Origin: DAHUXD01 sp963736455
GTDB taxonomy: Bacteria > Acidobacteriota > Thermoanaerobaculia > UBA5066 > Gp7-AA6
DNA length: 64,000 nucleotides
Assembly: GCA_963736455.1 (NCBI GenBank)
Contig: CAVTON010000001.1
Location: 372,001-436,000, forward strand
Direction of reading: 5' to 3'
In this document: piece after piece, positions 8,154 to 17,340 of the stretch
How positions within the stretch are numbered: the first letter of the stretch is position 1
Layout of the letters: every line of letters begins with the position of its first letter
Translations under genes and position numbers: made by a program
Notes under the pieces: generated by a model
What the model was told of the DNA's origin: nothing
What the model saw: only the letters and a program-made list of their open reading frames with translations
Databases searched by the model: none

Positions 8154-8924
8154 TCATTCGGAGTAATTATCGCGTATCTGCTGCGCGGTGAAGGGCACGT
8201 CGGTGCGCGTCGCATGGATCTCGGCAAAGGCGCGGGCCTGGAACGCGCGGACGACGCCGAGCCGGATGAGCTCGAGACAGGCGAGAAAGGCGGTCACCGC
8301 CTCGGCGCGATAGCGCATCCGGCCCAGGAACTCCAGGAGCGGCAGCGTCCGGGCGGCATCGAGGCGCTCCAGCAATTCGATCATCTTGTCGCCCACGGAG
8401 AAGCGCAGCTGATGGATCGCCAGGGCCGGCGGGTGCGCCAGACGGTACTGTTCGGTGACGCTTCGGAACGTCTCGATGATGTCGAAGAGCGAGACGTCGA
8501 GGCTCTCCTCGGAGCCCTCGGCGCGCGGGATCTCCGACTCCGGGCGGGGCCACAGCCCGCCGCGCAGGGTATCGATCGCGTGCAGGGTCTCCGCCGAGCG
8601 CTTGAATCTTTCGTAGTCGAGCAGCCGCTGGGCGAGGTCGGCCCGGGGATCGACCGGCTCCTCGCCGGGCACCCGGGGAAGCAGCATCCTGGACTTGATG
8701 TAGATAAGCTCGGCGGCGAGGGCGATGTATTCGGAGGCCACGTCGAGATCGAGCTCTCGCATGGTGTCGAGAAACGCCGTGTATTGCTCGGTGATCTCGG
8801 CGATCGGGATGTCGGTGATCGACACCTCGTTGACCCGGATCAGGTGCAGAAGCAGGTCGAGCGGCCCGCTGAAGGCCGCGATCGCGACGGGGGGAAGCGC
8901 GTGCTCGCCGGTCTCCTCGGCCAT
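8154..8924 (-). CDS. scpA: segregation and condensation protein A (kleisin)
   Basis: A 256-residue kleisin bridging SMC heads in chromosome condensation. The diagnostic N-terminus FSGPLDLLLHLIRVNEVSI and the following DIPIAEITEQY are present, and the C-terminal winged helix is recognisable in FLACLELIRLGVVRAFQ. The ATG at 8924 overlaps the trpS stop (ATGA). The order trpS-scpA-scpB-rsuA/rluB is a familiar bacterial cluster. Confidence 0.95.
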   Translation of the reverse strand: MAEETGEHALPPVAIAAFSGPLDLLLHLIRVNEVSITDIPIAEITEQYTAFLDTMRELDLDVASEYIALAAELIYIKSRMLLPRVPGEEPVDPRADLAQRLLDYERFKRSAETLHAIDTLRGGLWPRPESEIPRAEGSEESLDVSLFDIIETFRSVTEQYRLAHPPALAIHQLRFSVGDKMIELLERLDAARTLPLLEFLGRMRYRAEAVTAFLACLELIRLGVVRAFQARAFAEIHATRTDVPFTAQQIRDNYSE

Positions 8925-9925
8925 CACGGCTCCGGAGAGAGTCCCACGGCCGCCCGGACCCTCTCCATCGTCTCCTCGGCGACGGCTCGTGCGCGGGCAT
9001 CGCCGGCGTGGAGCACGTCCCGAACCACGTCCGGCGCGGACGCGATCAGCTCCGCCCGCTTCTGCCGGAACGGCTCCAGCGCCGCGTTGAGATTTCCGAT
9101 CAGGTGTTTCTTGCAATCCACGCAGCCGCGCGCCGCGGTCCGGCACTCGCGGTCCACGACCTCGACTTCGGCGGGAGGCGAGAAGAGCTCGTGGAAGGGA
9201 AACAGGTTGCAGTGCTCGGGATTGCCCGGGTCCTGTCGCCGCACGCGGGCGGGGTCGGTGACCATCGCCATCACCTTCTCGCGCACGGCGTCGGCCGACT
9301 CGGTGATGCCAATGGTGTTTCCGTAGGACTTCGACATCTTGCGCCCGTCGATCCCGTTGACCTTCGGCGTCGGCGTGAAGAGAGCCTTCGGCTCCGGGAA
9401 GACGTCGCCGTAGAGCCCGTTGAACCGGCGGACGATCTCCCGGCAGATCTCGAGATGGCTCGCCTGGTCCTCCCCCACCGGAACCAGGTTCGCGCGATAA
9501 AGCGCGATGTCGGCCGTCATCAGGACCGGATATCCGAGAAACCCGTGCGTCCCGAGGTCGCGCGAGCGCAGCTGCTCGATCTGGTCCTTGTAGGTCGGCA
9601 CCCGTTCGAGCCAGCCGAGCGGCGTGATCATGGAGAAGTAGAGATTGAGCTCCGCGTGCTGCGCCACGCGCGACTGCAAAAACACCGTCGCCCGCTCCGG
9701 GTCGAGGCCGACGGCCAGCCAGTCGAGCACGGCTTCGCGGGTCGAGGCGGCGAGCGCCCGCGTATCGGCGTAGTCCGTCGTCAGGGCGTGAAGATCCGCC
9801 ACGAAGAAGAAGCACCGATAGAGGCCGCTCTTCTCGAGGTCCACCCAATTCTTGACGGCCCCGAAGTAGTTGCCGAGATGGACGCGCCCGGTGGGGCGCA
9901 GTCCGGAAAGAACGGTCTCGGCCAC
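8924..9925 (-). CDS. trpS: tryptophanyl-tRNA synthetase
   Basis: Class I aminoacyl-tRNA synthetase charging tRNA-Trp. The 333-residue protein has the HIGH-equivalent HLGN (16-19), KMSKS (196-200) and GEDQASHLE, all typical of TrpRS. Unusually, it carries C239-x21-C261-x6-C268-x2-C271, very close to the [4Fe-4S] motif described for Thermotoga-type TrpRS, in the anticodon-binding half. Starts MAETVLSGLRPTGRVHLGNY, which fits the family. Confidence 0.96.
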   Translation of the reverse strand: MAETVLSGLRPTGRVHLGNYFGAVKNWVDLEKSGLYRCFFFVADLHALTTDYADTRALAASTREAVLDWLAVGLDPERATVFLQSRVAQHAELNLYFSMITPLGWLERVPTYKDQIEQLRSRDLGTHGFLGYPVLMTADIALYRANLVPVGEDQASHLEICREIVRRFNGLYGDVFPEPKALFTPTPKVNGIDGRKMSKSYGNTIGITESADAVREKVMAMVTDPARVRRQDPGNPEHCNLFPFHELFSPPAEVEVVDRECRTAARGCVDCKKHLIGNLNAALEPFRQKRAELIASAPDVVRDVLHAGDARARAVAEETMERVRAAVGLSPEP

Positions 9926-9943
9926 GTCAGATGCCCGAAAAGA

Positions 9944-10613
9944 TCAATTCGGACCACGGAGTTCTGGATAGGCCGCAGGATGCACGACGAGAATGGGGCT
10001 CATGACGAGCAGGAGAAGGATGACGAATCCGAAGGGCCGGATGACGGCGAAGAAGCGCCCAATGGGCGCGCCGCCGAGCGACAGAAGGACGCCGCTGCCG
10101 TCGAGAGGCGGGATCGGCAGGAGGTTGAAAACTCCCAGCAACACGTTCACCAGCACGAAGAAGAAGAGCAGATAGGTGATCGGTGCAGCCACCCCCCGGA
10201 GGCGAAGCGGCCGAACTTGAGCGCGTTAGGCAGATCGATCATGGCCAGGCGGTCGGCGCGGCGGATCACGGTAAACGCGATGACGCCGAGGAAGGCCAGC
10301 AGGAAGTTCGAGAGCGGGCCGGCGGCCGAGACGACCAGGTTGGCAATCCGCGGGTCGCGGGTGTTCCGCAGGTCGACCGGGGTGGGCTTGGCGGAGCCGA
10401 AGATGAATCCGGCCAGGAAGTAGAGGAGCAGCGGCACGAGCACGCTCCCGACGGGTCGATGTGCCGCAGGGGGTTCAGGCTGATGCGACCCAGGTCCCGG
10501 GCGGTCGTGTCGCCAAAGCGCAGCGCCGCATAGGCGTGGGCCGACTCATGGAAGGAGATGGAGAAGAGGATGACCGCCAGCTGGACGACGAAATCGACGA
10601 TCTTGTGTTCCAA
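9944..10613 (-). pseudogene. site-2 protease family gene (M50) interrupted by two one-base frameshifts
   Basis: Three successive frames together encode a complete M50 intramembrane metalloprotease of 223 residues. The first frame runs from TTG 10613 (LEHKIVDFVVQLAVILFSI) through the zinc motif FHESAHAYA to LNPLRHIDP. The second gives VLVPLLLYFLAGFIFG...NLVVSAAGPLSNFLLA. The third gives ITYLLFFFVLVNVLLG and the second metal motif NLLPIPPLDGSG. The breaks fall near 10452 (GACCC|GTCGGG, one G short) and in a six-C run at 10192-10197 (one base short). Both sit in short homopolymers, so sequencing or assembly error is at least as likely as real decay. Member of the soluble-loop-less 'NPLRHIDP' S2P group; substrate unknown. 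Confidence 0.85.
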
Positions 10614-10622
10614 GGTCCGGGC

Positions 10623-10628
10623 ACTATA
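10623..10628 (-). promoter_or_regulatory. -10 box of the S2P/trpS/scp operon
   Basis: TATAGT on the minus strand, nine bases before the TTG start of the protease gene, with a weak TTGCCG about 15 bases further upstream. The spacing implies an almost leaderless transcript for the long minus-strand operon. It lies in the 115-bp divergent gap shared with the ECF sigma gene. Confidence 0.4.
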
Positions 10629-10728
10629 CAGGCTGTTCCGGGGCGGCAAAAAGCCGTAGATTCCGCCGGATGAACCCGAAACCTTCCCCGCGCGACCGCG
10701 TCTCCCTCCATGGCCGGGCAGAAAGACG

Positions 10729-11298
10729 ATGAACTCGGGAAGCGACGATGTGGTTCTGCTCGAGCGGATTCGCCGCGGGGACACCGACGGCGCGGCGGAG
10801 CTCTTCGAGCGCTACGCGCCGGCCCTGCTGCGGTTCACCGATCGCATGCTTTCCGACCGGGCCTCGGCCGAAGAAGTGACTCAGGAGGTATTCCTCAAGG
10901 TGATCTCGCGAGCGCATCAATACGATGGACGGGCCGGCGTGGCCTCCTGGCTGTTCGCGATCGCCGCCAACGCCTGCCGCGACCGCCGCCGCCGCGACCG
11001 GCGCGCCTCGATCGTGCCTCTGGAAGCCGTCGCGGAGCCCCGGGCGCACGGGGAAGGCGTCGAAGCGTCCATCGCGTCGCGCGAGAAGCGCGCGGCGGTC
11101 CGCCAGGCGCTGGCCGGGCTCTCCGAGGAGCAGCGCGAGGCGCTCGTCCTCGCCCGGTATCACGGGATGCCTTATGCCGAGATCGCCGAGACCCTCGGCA
11201 TCTCGGTGGGAGCCGTCAAGACCCGCATCTTTCGGGCCGTCGAAGCATTGAAGGCCCACTTTTCCGAGGGAGAGAGCTCATGGACTGCCGCGACGTAA
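10729..11298 (+). CDS. ECF (extracytoplasmic function) RNA polymerase sigma factor
   Basis: A 189-residue group IV sigma factor. Region 2 covers about 18-95 (AELFERYAPALLRF...AEEVTQEVFLKVI...GVASWLFAIAANACRDRRRR). Region 4 covers about 125-180 (LAGLSEEQREALVLARYHGMPYAEIAETLGISVGAVKTRI). Regions 1.1 and 3 are absent, as expected. The last 19 bases overlap the anti-sigma gene, so the two are made together. The likely regulon includes its own operon with the anti-sigma and DUF4097 genes, by analogy with other ECF loci. Confidence 0.94.
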   Translation: MNSGSDDVVLLERIRRGDTDGAAELFERYAPALLRFTDRMLSDRASAEEVTQEVFLKVISRAHQYDGRAGVASWLFAIAANACRDRRRRDRRASIVPLEAVAEPRAHGEGVEASIASREKRAAVRQALAGLSEEQREALVLARYHGMPYAEIAETLGISVGAVKTRIFRAVEALKAHFSEGESSWTAAT

Positions 11299-12233
11299 CC
11301 CGGCTCGGAATCGAACGGCTCGCCGGCGAGGCCCCGGAGGCTTCCCGCCGCGAGCTCGCCCTGCATCTGGCCGGCTGCGAGAGCTGCCGCGCCGAGATGG
11401 CTCGTCTCGACCGCGTCTGGACGACGCTCGGCATCGACGTCGACGCCGAGGTGACCCCGGCCTTCCGCCGGCGGACCCTCGGGCTGCTCGAGGACGAGAT
11501 GATCCGCGGCCGCGTCCGCGCGTTCCGGGCGAGGCCCGCGGTCGCGCGGCCCCTGCTCCAGGCGGCGGCGCTCCTCGTCGCGGCGGGGCTCGGATACGCC
11601 GCGGCGCGCGGGATTCCGCGGCCGGCGGCTCCCGCCGCGTCGGCATCGCCCGCGCCCTCGTCCGGGCAGCCCTCCTCCGCTCTGAATCTGGCGGGCAATC
11701 CCCGGCTCTCCAACGTGTCGTATCACCCGGCCGACGCTCCGGGCCGCGTCGCGATCAGCTTCGACGTCACCGCGCGTCACGACATCCAGGGCAGCCCGAG
11801 CGACCCCGAGGTCGCGAAGCTGCTGGCCTACCTGGTCGCGCACAACTCGGATTCCGCCGGCGAGAAGTCCCGCGCGATCGAGCTCGTCTCCGAGCACTAT
11901 GGCTCCGCGGCCACGCCCGCCTCCCCCGAGATCGTCGCGGCCCTGACGTCGACGCTGCGCGGCGACACGAACCCCGGCGTGCGCAAGAAGGCCGCCGACG
12001 CGCTCGCCTCCTTCGCGATCACTCCCGAGATCCGAACGGCGTTTCTCCAGGCCCTCAAGTCGGACAAGAATCCGGCGGTGCGGCTGGCCGCCGTCGACGC
12101 CCTCGCCGCCGCGGCGAAACAGTCGCCCGACGCGAGCACGATCCAGTCCCTGCGCGAGAAGGCGGTCGACCCCGAAGAAAACGGCTTCGTCCGGGCCAAG
12201 GCCGCCTCGGCCCTGAAGGCGATCTCGTTCTGA
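11280..12233 (+). CDS. zinc-finger anti-sigma factor with HEAT-like C-terminal domain
   Basis: A 317-residue single-pass membrane protein. The cytoplasmic N-terminus has a ZAS zinc motif LHLAGCESC (His29, Cys33, Cys36) typical of anti-sigma factors that hold ECF sigmas. A transmembrane helix follows at about 91-109, then a Pro/Ala linker. The outer part (about 190-317) contains helical repeats such as DTNPGVRKKAADALASFA and DKNPAVRLAAVDALAAAA, resembling HEAT repeats. A HEAT-like sensory tail is not the common anti-sigma layout. ATG 11280 lies within the sigma gene, preceded by GAGGGAGAG. Confidence 0.88.
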   Translation: MDCRDVTRLGIERLAGEAPEASRRELALHLAGCESCRAEMARLDRVWTTLGIDVDAEVTPAFRRRTLGLLEDEMIRGRVRAFRARPAVARPLLQAAALLVAAGLGYAAARGIPRPAAPAASASPAPSSGQPSSALNLAGNPRLSNVSYHPADAPGRVAISFDVTARHDIQGSPSDPEVAKLLAYLVAHNSDSAGEKSRAIELVSEHYGSAATPASPEIVAALTSTLRGDTNPGVRKKAADALASFAITPEIRTAFLQALKSDKNPAVRLAAVDALAAAAKQSPDASTIQSLREKAVDPEENGFVRAKAASALKAISF

Positions 12234-12264
12234 CGAACGCGACGAGAAGGATGGCGTAACTCCG

Positions 12265-14250
12265 ATGTCCACGGCACGTCTCTCCTCGATGATGAACACG
12301 TTCAAGCTTCCGAAGACCTCCCGGGACGACGAGGCGCCGTCCCGCCGCGCGGATCGGGTCGCCGTCTGGATCCTGCTCGCGCTCGGGCTGCTGCTGATGC
12401 TCGTGTCGGTCGGGAAGGCCGAGCAGCCGACGGCGACGCGGACCGACAAGTTCAACGGCACGCTCTCCTCCGGCCAGACGATTCACGTCGAGAACGTTTC
12501 GGGCGACGTGATCGCCTCGCCGGGCCCACGGTTCTCGGCGGTGGTCACGCTGACGGCCTACGCCGCGACGTCGGACGGGGCGAACGACCTTCTGAGGAAG
12601 ACCCAGATCCGCTCGGAGCACGACGACGACGGCTGGAGCCTCGAGACCGTCCTGCCCGAGAACCACGACGGCCGGCGCGGCAACCGCCGCGGGCTCTCCT
12701 GCGAGCAGTGCCGCGTCGTGGCCCGCTACGAGATCGTCGTCCCGCCCGGCGTCACCGCCGAGCTCGAGACCGTCAACGGCGACGTGCGCGTCAGGGACGT
12801 GGAGGGAGACCTCGACCTCGGGTCGGTCAACGGATCGATCGAGGCCCGCGGTACGCGGCGCGGCCTTTCGCTCCAGACCGTCAACGGTCACATCGATGCC
12901 GTGGCCGCCGTTCTTCCGGAGGGCGCCGACGCGTCGCTTCAGTCGGTCAACGGCAACGTCAGCCTGACGCTGCCGTCGGACGCCCGCTTCGATTTTGCCG
13001 CTTCGACGATGAACGGGACGATCGTGTCGACCTTCCCCCTGCCTCCGAACCCTTCGACCCGAAAGGTCTGGGTCGAGGATTCCGGCTCCGGCAGCGGACA
13101 CGGCGAGGGCCGCTCCGGGTCGAGGACGCCGAGGGCCGAAAAGAACAAGCCGGCGCGCATCGTCATCCAGGACGAAGACGGCAATCGGCAGGAGATCGAC
13201 CTGAGCGAGCTCGACTCGGAGCTCGACGACACGATGAAGCAGGTCGAGATTTCGATCGCCCGGGGGATGCAGCGCATCGAGGTCCCGAACCCGAATCGTT
13301 CGTACAGCGGCACCATCGGCAAGGGCGGTCCCGACGTGCACATGGAGACCCTGAACGGGAAGGTGATCCTGCTCGCCGCCGGCACGAAGGAGGCCGACGC
13401 GAAGGCCCTCGTGTCGGAGCGCAGCAGCTACGTCGTGACCGTTCCGCCCGTTCACGTGCACGTTCCGGCTCCCCGGGTGAACGTCCACGTGGCTCCGGAG
13501 GCTCCCGTCCCGCCCGTCCCGCCGGTCGGCGCGGTTCCCCGCCCGCCGCGCGCCGCGCCGCCCGCTCCGCCTGCGCCCGACGCGGAAGGCGAGATCGTCC
13601 GCGGCGACGTCGCCGGAGACTTTCTCTCGACCTCGGGAGGCGACTATCGCATCGGCCGGGTCAGCGGCCAGGTCAGAATCCTGACCCACTCCGGAGAGAT
13701 CCGCGTGGGAGGCGCCGGAGCCGGCGCGGACCTGAAGACCTTTGGCGGCGACATCGTGATCGGCCCGGTCACCGGAGACCTGAAGGCCTCCACGCTGGCG
13801 GGCGACATCGTCGGGGAAACGGTCTCGGGCTCCGTTCTCGCCGACACCAGCGGCGGCGACGTCCGCTTCGAGCGCGTCGGAGGCAACCTCGACGCCCGAA
13901 CCTCCGGGGGCGATGTCCGCGTCGCGAGGGTCGGCGGGAGCGTGCATGCATCCTCGGCGGGAGGCGAGATCCGGATCGGCGTCGCCTCCTGCGACTCGAG
14001 GGCGAGCGTCACGATCCACAACGACGGGGGCGACGTCTCGCTCAGCCTGCCCGGCGACTGCAAGGCGGACGTGGAGCTGACCGTTCTCGGGGCCGACGAG
14101 GACGAGACCTCGATCCGTTCGGAGTTCCCGGACCTGCAGGTTTCCAAGAAGGCCGGGAACCAACGCGCCACGGCCGCCCTCAACGGCGGCGGGGAGAAGA
14201 TCGTCGTCCGCACGAGCTCGGGGACGATCCGGCTCCGTAAGGGCGCATAG
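12265..14250 (+). CDS. DUF4097-type beta-solenoid surface protein
   Basis: A 661-residue protein with one membrane helix near 32-50 and a long extracytoplasmic region. The first half has repeated 'VNG' turns (ETVNGDVRV, GSVNGSIEA, QTVNGHIDA, QSVNGNVSL, ETLNGKVIL). The second half has 'SGGD/SGE' turns (TSGGDYRI, HSGEIRV, FGGDIVI, TSGGDVRF, TSGGDVRV) about 20 residues apart, as in DUF4097 adhesin-like beta-helices. Between them is a His/Val/Pro-rich segment (VHVHVPAPRVNVHVAPE) and a Pro-rich linker. Third gene of the ECF sigma/anti-sigma operon, so probably a target or cell-surface stress effector; ligand unknown. Confidence 0.8.
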   Translation: MSTARLSSMMNTFKLPKTSRDDEAPSRRADRVAVWILLALGLLLMLVSVGKAEQPTATRTDKFNGTLSSGQTIHVENVSGDVIASPGPRFSAVVTLTAYAATSDGANDLLRKTQIRSEHDDDGWSLETVLPENHDGRRGNRRGLSCEQCRVVARYEIVVPPGVTAELETVNGDVRVRDVEGDLDLGSVNGSIEARGTRRGLSLQTVNGHIDAVAAVLPEGADASLQSVNGNVSLTLPSDARFDFAASTMNGTIVSTFPLPPNPSTRKVWVEDSGSGSGHGEGRSGSRTPRAEKNKPARIVIQDEDGNRQEIDLSELDSELDDTMKQVEISIARGMQRIEVPNPNRSYSGTIGKGGPDVHMETLNGKVILLAAGTKEADAKALVSERSSYVVTVPPVHVHVPAPRVNVHVAPEAPVPPVPPVGAVPRPPRAAPPAPPAPDAEGEIVRGDVAGDFLSTSGGDYRIGRVSGQVRILTHSGEIRVGGAGAGADLKTFGGDIVIGPVTGDLKASTLAGDIVGETVSGSVLADTSGGDVRFERVGGNLDARTSGGDVRVARVGGSVHASSAGGEIRIGVASCDSRASVTIHNDGGDVSLSLPGDCKADVELTVLGADEDETSIRSEFPDLQVSKKAGNQRATAALNGGGEKIVVRTSSGTIRLRKGA

Positions 14251-14269
14251 ACCGGGCCGCGGCTCTCCT

Positions 14270-15253
14270 TCAGCGGACCCGGAGGACGGACCGGCTCTCG
14301 AGCTCCACCTCTTCCCCGATTCCGGCGCGCGGATCGTGGCGGCCGCCCGAGAGATAGGCGCGAATGCCCGGCCGGAACCTCTTCCAGTCGCCGCCGAACA
14401 CGGCGATCGTTTCCGAGAGGTCCGCCGCGTTGTCGCGCTCGAGGCTTCGCAGCTGATCGCGCGTGAGCGGCGGATCCTTCAGAACGCCGGCTCGGGCGAG
14501 CGTCTCGAAAGCCGACGCGAGGATCCGCCCGTACCAGACCGGGAAATGGACGAGGGGCTTGCGGGGCTTTCCGACCGCCGCCGCGATCTCGCGATAGATG
14601 TCGTTCAGGCTGAGCGTGTCGGGGCCGCCGATCTCGAAGCTGCGCCGGGAGGTCTCGGGCTTCTCGAGCGCGTCGGCAAAGACGCGGGCGACGTCCTCGA
14701 CGGCGACCGGCTGAAAGCGCGTCGTGCCCGGGCCGATGACCGGAACGAAGCCGGGGTTTCCGGCGACGAGGGACGCCAGAAGCGAGACGAAGCCGTCCCC
14801 CAGCCCGAACACGACCGACGGCCGGAAGATCGTCCACGAAAGCTTCGACGCCCTCACGGCCTTCTCCCCCGCCGCCTTGGTGCGCCCGTATTCGGACGGC
14901 GAGTCCTCGGAGCTGCCCATGGCGCTCATGTGGAGATAGCGGGAAACGCCCGCCGCGGACGCTGCGGCCACGGCGTTTTCCGCCGCCTCGCGATGCATCC
15001 GGTCGAAGGTCTGCGCGCCCTTCTCGAAGATGACGCCGACGAGGTGGACGACAGCGTCGCGGCCTGCCGCCGCGGGAAAGAGCGTCGAGGGATCGAGCAC
15101 GTCTCCCGGAATCGTCTCGACCGGGCGGTTGTAGCGGTTTCGGGTTTTCCGCGAATCCCGGGCGAGGACCGCGACCGCGTGCCCCCGATGCAGCAACCGG
15201 TTGACGAGGTGAGTCCCGACGAAGCCGGTTCCGCCGGTGACGAGTACCTTCAT
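14270..15253 (-). CDS. NAD(P)H-binding NDUFA9/complex I-associated atypical short-chain reductase
   Basis: A 327-residue extended Rossmann protein. It starts MKVLVTGGTGFVGTHLVNRL with the GGTGFVG dinucleotide motif, and has HLVGVIFEKGAQTFDRMH, the SEYGRTKAAGE YxxxK-type site and FRPSVVFGLGDGFVS, all typical of the NDUFA9-like atypical SDR group. Such proteins bind NAD(P)H; many have no proven catalytic role. The last 70 residues are basic and less conserved. Convergent with the DUF4097 gene (19-bp gap) and downstream of recG. Confidence 0.85.
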   Translation of the reverse strand: MKVLVTGGTGFVGTHLVNRLLHRGHAVAVLARDSRKTRNRYNRPVETIPGDVLDPSTLFPAAAGRDAVVHLVGVIFEKGAQTFDRMHREAAENAVAAASAAGVSRYLHMSAMGSSEDSPSEYGRTKAAGEKAVRASKLSWTIFRPSVVFGLGDGFVSLLASLVAGNPGFVPVIGPGTTRFQPVAVEDVARVFADALEKPETSRRSFEIGGPDTLSLNDIYREIAAAVGKPRKPLVHFPVWYGRILASAFETLARAGVLKDPPLTRDQLRSLERDNAADLSETIAVFGGDWKRFRPGIRAYLSGGRHDPRAGIGEEVELESRSVLRVR

Positions 15254-15308
15254 GGATCCTCCGCTGGCGGCGCTTGTATCACGAGCCCTCGAGAAGAGCC
15301 GGCGCCTC

Positions 15309-17303
15309 CTAGGGGAATCCGAAGAGGTCGCTGCGCACCGACCGCCCGCTCTCTCTCAGAGCGGCGACGCGGCGGCGCGCCTCGCCGAGAGCGGCGAGGT
15401 CGCGGATCGGGTCGGCCACCCGCATGGCCGGCAGCCCGGATTGCCGGCTGCCCAGCAGGTCGCCGGGTCCGCGGGCCTCGAGGTCCTTCTCCGCGATGAC
15501 GAACCCGTCCGACGTCGCCTCGAGGACCGCGAGGCGGGCCCGGGCCTCGGGCGTCGCTGTGCGGCCGACGATCAGGGCGCACCACGACTTCCGGCGGCTT
15601 CGGCCCACCCGTCCGCGCAGCTGGTGGAGCTGGGCGAGGCCGAAGACCTCCGCGTTCTCGACGATCATGAAGGTCGCCTCCGGGACGTCGACGCCGACCT
15701 CGACGACCGTCGTCGAGACGAGAATCGGCGTGCGACCGCTCGCGAAGTCCCGAAGCACGGCGGTGCGGTCGGGCGCCGGCATCCTTCCGTGCAGAACGCC
15801 GATCCGAACGGAGGGAAGCACGGTGGAGAGCCTCTCGGCGGTGTCGCGGGTGGCGGCGATCTCCCGCTCGCCCTCCTCGATGGCCGGGACCACCACGTAG
15901 ACGCGCTCGCCGGCCGCCGCGCGCTCGCCCGCGAACCGGTACACGTTCGCGCGAGCCTCCTCGTCCCGGACCCGGGTCACTATCGGTCCTCGGCCGGGCG
16001 GCTTCTCATCGAGAACCGAAACGTCGAGCTCGCCGTAGATCGCCCATGCGAGCGAGCGGGGAATCGGCGTCGCGGTCATGACGAGCACGTGCGGCGCCTC
16101 GCCCTTTCGGAAGAGGCGCGCGCGATGCGCCACGCCGAAGCGGTGCTGCTCGTCCACGACGACGAGACCCAGGCGGCCGAATTCGACGGGCGCCTCCGCG
16201 AGCGCGTGGGTGCCGACGAGAATGTCGATGCGGCCGCTCGCCAGCTCGGCGAGCAGGCGGCGCCGCGCCGCCCCGCGGACCCTGCCCGTCAGAAGCGCGA
16301 GCCGCACGCCCGCCGCGGTCAGCCAGGACGCGAGACTCTCGGCGTGCTGTTCGGCCAGGATCTCCGTCGGAGCCATCAGGGCGCCCTGGACTCGCCTCCC
16401 CGCCGCGAGGAGCAGCGCCAGCCCCGCGACGACCGTTTTCCCCGATCCGACGTCGCCCTGGAGAAGCCGGGCCATCGCCCGCCCCGACGCCAGATCCGCG
16501 GAGATCTCGCGGATCGCGCGCTTCTGGGCCCCGGTCAGAGGAAATGGAACGGCCCGGCGCGCTCTCTCGCGAAGCGCCTCGTCCGCGGCGAGCACCACGC
16601 CGCGCCGCGCGTGCAGCCTCGCGCGCTTCTCCTCGATGCCCGCCGCCAGCACGACCAGTTCTTCGCGGGCCAGGAGGCCGCGCGCCGCCTCGGCGGCCTC
16701 GAACGAGGAGGGAAAGTGGACCTCGTCGAGGGCCTCGCGGATCGCGGCGGCGTCCCCGGCCGCCGTCTCGAACCCGGTCTCGAGCCGATCGAGCGTCCGC
16801 CGGACGAGCGTGCGCCAGAGACGCGGAGAGACGTCGGCCGCGCGGTGATGAATCCCGACGATCCGCCCCGAGTGGACGGGATCGGCCTCCTCGCCGGCCG
16901 CGATGAACTCCGTCTCGGGGTTTTCGATGCGCATTTCGCCGCGGGAGGTTGCTTCCGGCGTTCCGTAGAGCGCGGCGCGGGAGCCGGCCAGCGCCTTCAC
17001 GAACGAGGGATAGCGGTTGTGCCAGACGACCCGAACCGACCCCGTGTCGTCCGCCGCCACGGCCTCGACGCGAAGGGTCCCCCGGCGCATGCGCACGGCG
17101 CGCACGCCCTGGAAGCGGACGAGCACGGTCGTGGGGCGCCCCCACTCGAGGCCGCCGACGGTCGCGAAGCTCCTCCGGTCCTCGTAACGGAACGGGAGCG
17201 ACAGCAGGAAATCGCCGATCGTGCGGAAGCCTTCCGACGTCAGCCTCTCGGCTCGCCCCGGCCCGATTCCGGGAATCCGCGAGACCGGGTCGCGCAGGCG
17301 CAG
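15309..17303 (-). CDS. recG: ATP-dependent DNA helicase RecG (start codon uncertain, probably CTG)
   Basis: Branch-migration helicase acting at stalled forks and recombination intermediates. Motifs: wedge-domain LPFRYEDRRSF, Walker A LLQGDVGSGKT, DEQHRFGV (DEQH box), TATPIPRSLAW, and the C-terminal HQLRGRVGRS and LEARGPGDLLGSRQSG. The conserved N-terminal helix-hairpin segment (LRDPVSRIPGIGPGRAERL) is in frame upstream of the first conventional start, GTG 17126. No ATG, GTG or TTG exists between the preceding in-frame stop and that segment. A CTG at 17303 begins LRLRDPVSRIPG and gives 664 residues, but no Shine-Dalgarno is visible, so a lost base is also possible. Confidence 0.88.
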   Translation of the reverse strand: MRLRDPVSRIPGIGPGRAERLTSEGFRTIGDFLLSLPFRYEDRRSFATVGGLEWGRPTTVLVRFQGVRAVRMRRGTLRVEAVAADDTGSVRVVWHNRYPSFVKALAGSRAALYGTPEATSRGEMRIENPETEFIAAGEEADPVHSGRIVGIHHRAADVSPRLWRTLVRRTLDRLETGFETAAGDAAAIREALDEVHFPSSFEAAEAARGLLAREELVVLAAGIEEKRARLHARRGVVLAADEALRERARRAVPFPLTGAQKRAIREISADLASGRAMARLLQGDVGSGKTVVAGLALLLAAGRRVQGALMAPTEILAEQHAESLASWLTAAGVRLALLTGRVRGAARRRLLAELASGRIDILVGTHALAEAPVEFGRLGLVVVDEQHRFGVAHRARLFRKGEAPHVLVMTATPIPRSLAWAIYGELDVSVLDEKPPGRGPIVTRVRDEEARANVYRFAGERAAAGERVYVVVPAIEEGEREIAATRDTAERLSTVLPSVRIGVLHGRMPAPDRTAVLRDFASGRTPILVSTTVVEVGVDVPEATFMIVENAEVFGLAQLHQLRGRVGRSRRKSWCALIVGRTATPEARARLAVLEATSDGFVIAEKDLEARGPGDLLGSRQSGLPAMRVADPIRDLAALGEARRRVAALRESGRSVRSDLFGFP

Positions 17304-17340
17304 GGGGACGTGCGAGGGCGGCGGCGAAAGACTCGTCGGC

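Noticed and set aside
12055..14163. 702-residue minus-strand frame opposite the DUF4097 gene
   Set aside because: Shadow frame with low-complexity Arg/Asp/Val content and no family features.
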